Positions 15,065 to 21,879 of a stretch of DNA of 64,000 bases are shown here, in pieces. Made by a program: the position numbers and the translations under genes. The stretch is from JANOSH01 sp031415695 (GTDB lineage: Bacteria; Actinomycetota; Acidimicrobiia; Acidimicrobiales; Ilumatobacteraceae): the NCBI GenBank assembly GCA_031415695.1, contig JANOSH010000060.1:1-64000 (forward strand). Reading direction: 5' to 3'. The notes under the pieces were generated by a model. That model was not told the origin of the DNA. It ran no database searches and saw nothing but the letters and a program-made list of their open reading frames with translations. The stretch's first letter is position 1. Each line of letters starts with the position of its first letter.

Positions 15065-15817
15065 TCAGGCCACCTTGCGGCCCTTGTTTGCACGAGCCGC
15101 CTTCCAAGCGGTCAGGTCCTGCACCGTGATGCGGTACTTGTTCATCATCGTGGCGATGGCCTCGTTGATGGCATCCACCTGCTCGGCCGGGGTTGCCTTG
15201 TCATCGCGCAGGGCTTGCGCCTTGACGATCTTGGCCATGATGCGGCCCTTGGTGGCAGCGTTGCTGTCGCCTTCCTTGGCCTTGAAGTTGAGCAGCTGCT
15301 CGGCCATGGGGCGACCCTTGAAGGTGACGGGGATCTGTGCACCCTCGGCCTTGCGGTTCTCGAGGTACAGCTGCGGGTCGCCGTAGAGGAAGCGCCCTCC
15401 CTTGCCGGTACGAGTACCGACGCTCTTCTCCACACCGGCCAGCTCGAAGCAGGCTCGCACGTACCCTTCGGTCACGTTGTGCCGAACTATGATCTCGCCC
15501 CAGCTGAGCAGCTGCTGCATGCGCTCGGCGTGGAACACCTTGCCGTGCTGGAAGCGGGTCTCGCCGTCGGCCTTCGGCGCCATGGTCAGGTCGCTGATCA
15601 GCTCGGGTGCGAACTGCTCGAGCTGGAAGCGCCGTCCGATGAGCCAGCCTCGGCTGTACTTGATGGTCGGGCAGTACGGCTGAAGCAGGTTCCACTTCAG
15701 TTCGTCCCCTGCAGAGGATGCCAGCTCGAGCACCGCAGCGCACAGGTTGTGCACCTCGGCTTTCGGCGTCGTCTCCTCAGAGACGTAGAAGCGGCTGGAG
15801 TAGGTCTTCGTGGTCAT
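15065..15817 (-). CDS. putative DNA-binding protein related to 5359-5994
   Basis: This 250-residue protein has AAGGAG before its ATG. It is basic and mostly helical. Residues ~102-145 carry LLSWGEIIVRHNVTEGYVRA followed by GKGGRF, the same motif set as the protein at 5359-5994. The pair probably shares an HTH-like module. It has its own regulatory region (15818-15940), so it may be expressed strongly and early. Function not known. Confidence 0.65.
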   Translation of the reverse strand: MTTKTYSSRFYVSEETTPKAEVHNLCAAVLELASSAGDELKWNLLQPYCPTIKYSRGWLIGRRFQLEQFAPELISDLTMAPKADGETRFQHGKVFHAERMQQLLSWGEIIVRHNVTEGYVRACFELAGVEKSVGTRTGKGGRFLYGDPQLYLENRKAEGAQIPVTFKGRPMAEQLLNFKAKEGDSNAATKGRIMAKIVKAQALRDDKATPAEQVDAINEAIATMMNKYRITVQDLTAWKAARANKGRKVA

Positions 15818-15854
15818 TACTGTTCTCCTTGTTTATGGGCCGTCGGTGGCCTTT

Positions 15855-15932
15855 GTTGCATTTGCAACTGCTTGGCTAGTGGCTCGCACTGCCTTACAAA
15901 TACAGTGTACCACGGGCACAAAGTTGAACTTT
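15855..15932 (-). promoter_or_regulatory. promoter with two palindromes
   Basis: Upstream of the gene at 15817 lie a -10-like TACACT (15904-15909, minus strand), the palindrome AAAGTTGAACTTT (15920-15932) and the palindrome GTTGCA-TT-TGCAAC (15855-15868). The -35 is unclear. The second palindrome would lie in the 5' leader and matches the core of the site at 14745-14758, suggesting a shared regulator. Confidence 0.4.
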
Positions 15933-15940
15933 AGCCGAAC

Positions 15941-16855
15941 TCATCTTTTCATGCGTTTCGGTCCATGAACCTTCCGCTCCCAAATCAGCTTCGGCTCAGA
16001 TTTGATATCCAGCCCCATCTTGTGCCCGAGAGAGTGCAAATGCAACAATGCGTCGGCCCCGTGAGGGCGGTTCGGCAGCAGCTGTCCGCGTGCTTTCAAC
16101 CACTCGTGGTGACGTGGCAAACCCCCTGGTAGCCATAGCCTCGATCCTGGCATTTGGAAGATGAACTTGTCACCACCACCACCCCACACGGCCTCATCAT
16201 CCGGGAGGCCAGGCACACGCAACACCTTCCCCGTGCTGAACCAGTACATCACGGCTCTCAACCTCTGTTGGAAGGTCGGCACACCTGCTGCACCCACCTG
16301 CCAGCCCCGCTTGTCAACCCCACGCCACCCATGCCCGCTCCACGTACGCCACGCATCCCCATTCTTCAGCCCATGCAGCCGAGTGCGATCGGCCAACCTC
16401 GCCTGAAACCTTATGGGCGACACACTGTCCCGAGCCGTCGACTTCACTCTTGTCTCATCACCCCACCCCAGGATGAAGTCTTCCCATACCACAAACGCCT
16501 GAGGCCCTGTTGCCAACAGAATGCACTCGATGAGGTTCATGCACCCTGTCTCCACCTCATCGATCACAGCCAACTCCCCCGCTGACCCTTTGCCACGCCC
16601 ACGGCCTGCACGCACACGGTTCACCGACCCTGCGATACCGGCCATCATGTCTTCGAGCTCGAGCTTCACCTCAGCATTGCGCCGAGCCCAGCTCTCTACC
16701 TTGCCTGGCCACACCCATTCGTGTGCGTAGTACCCAGCCCCAGCATCAATCTGATCCACATACAACTGCTGATCCCATGCATCCCACAGTGCGATACCCG
16801 TGGTTCCGCCTGGATCTACTGCCAGTATGCTTGTTCCTGTTCTCTCAAGTAGCAT
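15941..16855 (-). CDS. RuvC-like Holliday junction resolvase
   Basis: The RNase H-like fold is shown by ILAVDPGGTTGIALWD near the N-terminus, an acidic motif FVVWEDFILG in the middle, and HGADALLHLHSL near the C-terminus. These supply the acidic residues expected for RuvC-type nucleases. The length (304 aa from the ATG at 16855) exceeds bacterial RuvC, as in phage versions. A GTG at 16870 is an alternative start. It would resolve recombination intermediates before packaging and lies at the divergent control region. Confidence 0.75.
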   Translation of the reverse strand: MLLERTGTSILAVDPGGTTGIALWDAWDQQLYVDQIDAGAGYYAHEWVWPGKVESWARRNAEVKLELEDMMAGIAGSVNRVRAGRGRGKGSAGELAVIDEVETGCMNLIECILLATGPQAFVVWEDFILGWGDETRVKSTARDSVSPIRFQARLADRTRLHGLKNGDAWRTWSGHGWRGVDKRGWQVGAAGVPTFQQRLRAVMYWFSTGKVLRVPGLPDDEAVWGGGGDKFIFQMPGSRLWLPGGLPRHHEWLKARGQLLPNRPHGADALLHLHSLGHKMGLDIKSEPKLIWERKVHGPKRMKR

Positions 16856-16876
16856 GCTCCACCGTACCACACCAGC

Positions 16877-16913
16877 TAAGTGCTAACCATATGGTCCCTC
16901 GTACCTACCCATG
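16877..16913 (-). repeat. divergent control block, minus-strand copy
   Basis: On the minus strand this 37-nt block reads CATGGGTAGGTACGAGGGAC and continues to GCACTTA. It matches the plus-strand block at 17021-17057 at 32 of 37 positions. It ends 21 nt before the resolvase ATG, so it is probably a promoter/operator element. Confidence 0.6.
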
Positions 16914-17020
16914 AGGGGAGAGAGAGAGAAGGAGACAACTCATCTGATCTACTCCTCCTCCTATATAGGGACTACTTCTAATACTAGAACACTCACTCTC
17001 ACACCGAGAGGAGCGGTACG

Positions 17021-17057
17021 CATGGGTAGGCACGAAGGACTATATAGTTTGCACTTA
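17021..17057 (+). repeat. divergent control block, plus-strand copy
   Basis: Inverted partner of 16877-16913 (CATGGGTAGGCACGAAGGAC and onward to GCACTTA). Its right end contains the -35 TTGCAC of the promoter for the zinc-finger gene. Conservation at the DNA level in a non-coding mirror copy argues for a regulatory role. Confidence 0.6.
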
Positions 17058-17077
17058 CCCACAGGCCATGCCATACT
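17049..17077 (+). promoter_or_regulatory. promoter TTGCAC-N17-CATACT, leaderless start
   Basis: The -35 is TTGCAC (17049-17054), the spacer exactly 17 nt, and the -10 CATACT (17072-17077). The ATG at 17085 is 7 nt further, so the transcript probably begins at or next to the start codon. Confidence 0.65.
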
Positions 17078-17084
17078 GTCCTCT

Positions 17085-18422
17085 ATGCAACCCACTCCCA
17101 CCACCACGATCTGCAACGCATGCGGAGACGTGTTCCCCCGTGACCCACTGGTCAAGGGTCGGCCACATGTGTTCTGTAGTGAGGAGTGCAAGAAGACCGG
17201 GCGCTTCCTCACCATTCGGCACTGCATGTGGTGCGCCGACGCCTACAGCATCCTGACCTACGGTTGCTGGGATCGCTTCTGTAGCACAGAGCACGAGCGT
17301 GAGCACATTCGCCTCAGAGATCGCAACAACACTTCCACCAAGCAGTGCGCCAGCTGCACCAACTACCTGAAGAATCCACGCAAGCGGTGGTGCAGTTGGG
17401 CGTGCATGCTCTCAAGCTCCAACGAAGACTCCCTCGCCTGCACCGTCTGCGAGAAAGAGATCCCTATCAGGGACCACGAGCTCTCGGTATACCCAAAGTT
17501 CTGTAGTGACGAATGCAGGCGTGTCCATGTGCAGGGGGTGCTTGACGCCAACGCTGGTCCCGAGCTGACCCAGGCAACGGTCGAGTCCAGCACCAAGGTC
17601 CAGATCTACAAGGACGCCCTGTTTGCCGCGAACACGCCAGTGCACGCAGTAGTGGTTCCGGGGGCAAACTGGCCCCGTGCGAGCGGTGGTGGGTTTAGCC
17701 ACCGCATGCGCTTTCCTGAGGACTTCTCCGTGCCAGACCACGTCAAGCGCAGCCTTGCCTACTGGGCCATGCAGTGCAGCAGCGGTTCAACACCCGCAAG
17801 CGTGGCCACCCTGAACGCTGCGCTAAGCTTCCAGCGCCCGGCCAAGCACCCGTACATGCCCCTCGCGTTCGAGCAGGTGGCGCACTTCCTGCCTCGCAAG
17901 CTGTACAAGTTCAAGCAGGAGGTGCTGTACGCACACCGCAGCCGCCCCATCTCGACCATCAAGATCGAACGCGAGTTTCTCAAGGCGCTCGACCCTCTCC
18001 ACGAACAGGACCCAACCGACCATCTGTACATGCGGCACCTGGCGCTGGTCAGCTGGCACCGTCCGGAAGCAGAACTGCCGTGGGTACTCGGACAGCTGAA
18101 CCTAACTCTGATGGAGTGCGACCTCGCCCTTGAAGGCGGCAGTGGCCTGTTCGGTGCCCCGCCACGTGAGTACATCACCATGCACCCGTGGTCAGTGGAG
18201 CACGCTCAGGACACCTTCCTCTGGGCGGACATCGAAGCCAACGGCCCTCAGGCAGTAGACGGCAGGTGGTGGTGGTCCCCCGCGAACCGCATCAGCGCAG
18301 TGCGGAACCACAACCAATACATCCTCAGGCACGGCATGCTCGCACCCAAGGGATACAAGCACCACGGAGCGGTGTATCCAACGTGGAGTAGTGGTATGGT
18401 GCCCACCCATGACCCAACCTGA
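17085..18422 (+). CDS. multi-zinc-finger protein, unknown function
   Basis: The 445-residue protein (from the leaderless-type ATG at 17085) begins with four similar Cys modules of the form CxxC...(F/W)CSxxC: CNACG..FCSEEC, CMWCA..FCSTEH, CASCT..WCSWAC, CTVCE..FCSDEC. In the second, His replaces the last Cys. The rest (~150-445) is a large unrecognised domain with aromatic and His residues. An in-frame ATG at 17022 with GAGAGGAG upstream would add 21 residues. It opens the late plus-strand operon before the small terminase, so a role in packaging or late transcription is conceivable. Confidence 0.6.
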   Translation: MQPTPTTTICNACGDVFPRDPLVKGRPHVFCSEECKKTGRFLTIRHCMWCADAYSILTYGCWDRFCSTEHEREHIRLRDRNNTSTKQCASCTNYLKNPRKRWCSWACMLSSSNEDSLACTVCEKEIPIRDHELSVYPKFCSDECRRVHVQGVLDANAGPELTQATVESSTKVQIYKDALFAANTPVHAVVVPGANWPRASGGGFSHRMRFPEDFSVPDHVKRSLAYWAMQCSSGSTPASVATLNAALSFQRPAKHPYMPLAFEQVAHFLPRKLYKFKQEVLYAHRSRPISTIKIEREFLKALDPLHEQDPTDHLYMRHLALVSWHRPEAELPWVLGQLNLTLMECDLALEGGSGLFGAPPREYITMHPWSVEHAQDTFLWADIEANGPQAVDGRWWWSPANRISAVRNHNQYILRHGMLAPKGYKHHGAVYPTWSSGMVPTHDPT

Positions 18423-19182
18423 ATACCCGCACACGCGCAAGGTGCAGGATCGCATGGAACGTGACGCCAAGCGCAGCCGTGAGAAGCTCCTCGCCGCTGG
18501 CAGCACCATGCCACGGGTATGCGGCTTCGTACACAAGCCGTTGAAGTCCAGCAAGGACCCGGCACCAATCGTGTGTTATCGCGTGGCGGGGGCAGGTACC
18601 ACCCACCACGGCAGGGGCTTCTGCGACTACCACACCGTGCAGGCAGAAGCCGAACTGTCCGACACCAAAGCACCCGCCCAACTGCAAGCGGCCAAGCGCA
18701 CCGCCTACGAGCAGGCACAGTTCTTTGGGCAGCGCACCGACGTGGACCCCATCACCATCATCCTCGAGGAGATCGGGCGTACGGCCAGTGTGGTGGAGTG
18801 GCTCAACCAGAAGTTCGTGGAAGAGCGTGCCATGGGCATGACCGACCGGCAGATCATGCAGCAGCAGACACTCAAGGACGGCTACAAGATCAGTGTGTGG
18901 ATGGAGTTGTACCAAGCCGAACGCAAGCACCTGATCGGTACGTGCCTGGCCGCTGTGAAGGCAGGCCTCAGCGAGCGCAAGGTCCGCATTGCCGAACAGC
19001 AAGGCCGCATGATCATCAGCATCATGCTGGCAATCGTGCACGACCCTGAGTTGGGCTTGACTCCCGACCAGCAGTACCGCAGCTTGCCAGTGATCCGTAA
19101 GCACCTGACCACCACCATCACGCAGGAGGGCACACCCGTGGACCCCAAGAAGATCCTCGAAGCACAGGCGGTCGAAGTATGA
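18409..19182 (+). CDS. terminase small subunit candidate
   Basis: The 257-residue protein starts at an ATG 8 nt after TATGGT and lacks a Shine-Dalgarno. Residues ~38-72 hold a Cys/His cluster (CGFVHK..., CYRVAG, HHGRGFCDYH). The C-terminal half is helical, with DPITIILEEIGRTASVVEWL resembling actinophage small-terminase-like proteins. Position upstream of the large terminase supports this. The call rests on layout and resemblance, not a full motif. Confidence 0.55.
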   Translation: MTQPEYPHTRKVQDRMERDAKRSREKLLAAGSTMPRVCGFVHKPLKSSKDPAPIVCYRVAGAGTTHHGRGFCDYHTVQAEAELSDTKAPAQLQAAKRTAYEQAQFFGQRTDVDPITIILEEIGRTASVVEWLNQKFVEERAMGMTDRQIMQQQTLKDGYKISVWMELYQAERKHLIGTCLAAVKAGLSERKVRIAEQQGRMIISIMLAIVHDPELGLTPDQQYRSLPVIRKHLTTTITQEGTPVDPKKILEAQAVEV

Positions 19183-19436
19183 AAGTAAATATGGAATTGC
19201 AGTGCAAATATTGCCACGTCCTCTTGGATCATTCAACGACGCTGGAAGCGTATCAGCTACACTTCCAGGTTGAGCACGACCAGGATGAAGTCGAGCTGAA
19301 CATGGTGGGCATATGCGAATGCGGCATGGTCATGGAATTTGTGAAGACCTCTCAGATAGGGAACACTGGCGGAGAGGCAGACCTGTTCCAATGCGTTTGC
19401 GGCAAGCATGGCTGGGTATTAAGGGGCAAGAAGTGA
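19179..19436 (+). CDS. double zinc-finger small protein, 85 aa
   Basis: The ATG overlaps the preceding stop (ATGA). Residues 9-12 CKYC with later His pair suggest a C2H2 finger; CECGM and CVCGK form a second ribbon. Base composition is visibly lower in GC than its neighbours, a sign of recent acquisition. Function unknown. Confidence 0.65.
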   Translation: MKVNMELQCKYCHVLLDHSTTLEAYQLHFQVEHDQDEVELNMVGICECGMVMEFVKTSQIGNTGGEADLFQCVCGKHGWVLRGKK

Positions 19437-19768
19437 ACGCCCGCCTCCGCAACGTCGACGATCACGGCAACCACTACACGACACTCATGTTCGTGTGTCC
19501 TGGGTGTGAACAGCTAGGCATGAGCGGCCTGCACATGTTGGCCGTGAACAGTCCCCAGCACCCACCCAGCTGGAACTTCAACGGCAACCTCGACATGCCC
19601 ACCCTCAGTCCGAGCATCCTGACCCGGTACCGCATTGGTGAAGTGGACCACGTGTGCCACAGCTTCCTGCAGAACGGCATGTTCCAGTTCCTGGGTGACT
19701 GTACCCACCCGCTGGCCGGGCAACACGTGCCCATGCCGCCGCTGCCAACCTGGGCGGAGCGCGACTGA
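19433..19768 (+). CDS. DUF6527-like protein
   Basis: A GTG start at 19433 overlaps the upstream stop (GTGA). The 111 residues show FVCPGCEQLG, NFNGNLDMPTLSPSIL, CHSFLQNGMFQFLGDCTH and the LAGQHVPMPPLP end. This pattern matches the DUF6527 family found in many phages. Likely metal-binding; role unknown. Confidence 0.75.
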   Translation: MNARLRNVDDHGNHYTTLMFVCPGCEQLGMSGLHMLAVNSPQHPPSWNFNGNLDMPTLSPSILTRYRIGEVDHVCHSFLQNGMFQFLGDCTHPLAGQHVPMPPLPTWAERD

Positions 19769-20049
19769 TGAGCCTCCACGACGACAGCAACCGCACCAAG
19801 CGGGACGACTTCCACCGTAGGCTCAAGGAGCTCATGGGTGAGTACCCGGAGATGTTCGAGTCCCCCGATGAAGCCGAGCACTGCGAGCACTACGACCCAA
19901 CCAGCCCCAAGGTCATCACGGGGGTGGTGCTGGTGTACTCAACGCAGAACCTCGACCGGTTCGAGGAGATATTCTGGACGGACCCGGCCGAGCAGGTGCA
20001 TTGGCTGGGCTACGGCTTGCTTAAGGCGGCCGCAGGCATCATGGAGTAG
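19768..20049 (+). CDS. hypothetical protein, 93 aa
   Basis: The ATG overlaps the previous stop (TGATG). Charged helical N-terminus and a hydrophobic strand (KVITGVVLVYSTQNLDRFEE). Family not recognised. Confidence 0.6.
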   Translation: MSLHDDSNRTKRDDFHRRLKELMGEYPEMFESPDEAEHCEHYDPTSPKVITGVVLVYSTQNLDRFEEIFWTDPAEQVHWLGYGLLKAAAGIME

Positions 20050-20094
20050 CTAGACACTACGACTCCCCCGCATACGAGGTACAGTACAGGCGTG

Positions 20095-20466
20095 ATGGCA
20101 GCTGAATACCTCCCTGTGCTTGGCGCGATCCTGAGTGGTGTCGCGGCACTGATCGGTGGCGTCGCTGGCCTACTCGCATGGAACAGCAAGCGCAAGACCG
20201 AAGCAGGCAGCATTCAGCTGGAGAGCGTAAAGATCAGTCTGGAGAGCTTGCAGGTGGCACTCACCCAGAGCGACAAAGTCAACGCCCAACTACGAATCGA
20301 CATCATGAGCGAAGAGAAAGTCACACTGGATCTCCAGCATCAGCTCGACGAGTTGCGCATGGAGATGCAGGCAATGCGCAACAAGTACGAACGACAGATG
20401 TACGTCCTCCGGAGAGAAGTCTCTCGCTTGGGCGGCAACCCAAATGCGTTGGAAGGTGCAGGATGA
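20095..20466 (+). CDS. membrane-anchored coiled-coil protein
   Basis: One N-terminal TM helix (LGAILSGVAALIGGVAGLLA) is followed by ~85 residues of heptad-like coiled coil. A TACAGT hexamer 9 nt upstream may be a -10. It forms an adjacent pair with the next gene, which has similar architecture. A membrane complex is likely; possible roles include lysis or superinfection functions. Confidence 0.6.
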   Translation: MAAEYLPVLGAILSGVAALIGGVAGLLAWNSKRKTEAGSIQLESVKISLESLQVALTQSDKVNAQLRIDIMSEEKVTLDLQHQLDELRMEMQAMRNKYERQMYVLRREVSRLGGNPNALEGAG

Positions 20467-20981
20467 ACGACGAACTGGTGCGAGAGCATATGGAAGTCAC
20501 AGGCGAACTTCTGACGACCGCCGATGCCGTCCGCAAGCAACGCAAGCAGACCAGCCGCCTGACAGCATTCGCTGCGGCCATGGCCAGCCTGGCGGTGTTG
20601 GTAAGCATGGCGGTCGTGTTCATGGTGATCAAGGAGCGCAACAGCAGCGCCCGCACCAACGGGCAGCGCATCGACGCATTGACCAGGGAGCTCGGCGAGA
20701 CCCGGCAAGACGTCAACCAAGAAGACGTCGCCCGGCGCGACCAGCTGGAATGCCAGGGCCAGTTCGACTTGCAAATTCGGCGTGTGGCCCTGGAGTACTT
20801 GGCCAGCATTGGTGAGCTCGTGGTGGTGCTGAGCACCGTGCCGCCCACCGACCCCGACCGCCAGCGGCAGATCAACGACCGTGTTGATGACCTCAACGAG
20901 CGTTTGGTGCAGTACCGTACCAGCATCGTCCTGCTGGAAGCCTGGCGTGACGACGTGCCACCAACCGCATGCCCCCTGTGA
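20463..20981 (+). CDS. membrane protein with coiled coils, 172 aa
   Basis: Starts on an ATG overlapping the previous stop (ATGA). A cytoplasmic helix (~1-30) is followed by one TM segment (AAAMASLAVLVSMAVVFMVI, ~37-56) and a long helical, charged external part. Probably acts with the preceding protein. Function unknown. Confidence 0.6.
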   Translation: MNDELVREHMEVTGELLTTADAVRKQRKQTSRLTAFAAAMASLAVLVSMAVVFMVIKERNSSARTNGQRIDALTRELGETRQDVNQEDVARRDQLECQGQFDLQIRRVALEYLASIGELVVVLSTVPPTDPDRQRQINDRVDDLNERLVQYRTSIVLLEAWRDDVPPTACPL

Positions 20982-21013
20982 TACCCTGACGGGCACACAG
21001 CAAGGAGGACACC

Positions 21014-21241
21014 ATGAGTTTCAGCACCGGAACCCGTAGCGTCGGCAGCCTGGTCCCGAATCCGGGCCAGCGGTCGGCACGAGCCATCCAGATCATGCGC
21101 AGCGTCACTCGCGGCTTGGGCGCATACCCGCGCAGCACCATGCGGCAGAGCGGCCCCGTCGGCGGCGGCATGAAGTCCGTCGACAGCATCCAGACGAACC
21201 CGGCCTTCCGCGCCGACCCGGCCGACCCGCTGCCCGGCTGA
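21014..21241 (+). CDS. basic hypothetical protein, 75 aa
   Basis: AAGGAGG precedes the ATG. Ser/Arg/Gly-rich and probably disordered; lies between the membrane pair and an Arg-rich protein. Family not recognised. Confidence 0.55.
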   Translation: MSFSTGTRSVGSLVPNPGQRSARAIQIMRSVTRGLGAYPRSTMRQSGPVGGGMKSVDSIQTNPAFRADPADPLPG

Positions 21242-21246
21242 TCGCC

Positions 21247-21747
21247 ATGGCCGGGACCAGCATCGTACGAGCGAACCCGTACACCAACGTCCAGACCCGC
21301 ATGACCCGCAACGGGCGCAGTGCGGTCAGCATCGGCTACACCAGCCGCGACGGTGGCCGCACCGGTGTCACCATGCTGACTCGTGCGCACCGCAACCGCA
21401 GCGGGAGCACCATCCGGGTTCGCACCACCACCGTCGCTCGGGTTCGCACCAGCCGGGCGCAGACCAACGCTGATCGCATGGCTGTGCACCGCAAGGCACA
21501 GCCGGGCAAAGGTGCGCTGGCCAAGGCGGGGTACCGGCAGGTGCGCACCGGACGTGGCAAGGGCGGATGGGTCAACAGCCGAACGCAGTACACCACGTAC
21601 AAGCGTGTGAAGCCAGCCAAGGTGGCCAGGCGCACAAGCAGGTTCGCGGGTGCACGTGGCAACGGCAAGCCGCCGCAGCTGAGTCGTGCCCAGCGGGCCA
21701 GCATCGCTCGGGGTCGCCGCCGCGACAGCCGAGGCAAGTTCCGCTGA
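21247..21747 (+). CDS. arginine-rich protein, 166 aa
   Basis: This protein is extremely basic (Arg/Lys/Thr throughout, e.g. RGKGGWVNSRTQYTTYKRVK), suggesting nucleic-acid binding. It has no acidic domain to speak of. A terminator follows it. It may be packaged with DNA or be structural; no family recognised. Confidence 0.6.
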   Translation: MAGTSIVRANPYTNVQTRMTRNGRSAVSIGYTSRDGGRTGVTMLTRAHRNRSGSTIRVRTTTVARVRTSRAQTNADRMAVHRKAQPGKGALAKAGYRQVRTGRGKGGWVNSRTQYTTYKRVKPAKVARRTSRFAGARGNGKPPQLSRAQRASIARGRRRDSRGKFR

Positions 21748-21809
21748 GGACATCAGGGCTTCGGCTTCGTCCGGAGCTCACTGGGTTGCACTAGTAGCCC
21801 TCAGCAGGC

Positions 21810-21860
21810 CAAGACCCTCTCGCCCCCGGTGCCCCAGCCGTGGCAGGTGAGAGGGTCTTG
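21810..21860 (+). terminator. hairpin before terminase gene
   Basis: Perfect 12-bp inverted repeat CAAGACCCTCTC (21810-21821) / GAGAGGGTCTTG (21849-21860) with a 27-nt loop. It separates the Arg-rich gene from the terminase gene. Confidence 0.65.
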
Positions 21861-21879
21861 TGCTGTACACTGCCAACCC

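Noticed and set aside
16034..16047. Third copy of the GTTGCAAATGCAAC palindrome
   Set aside because: Left arm is imperfect and the sequence encodes part of the resolvase; probably chance.
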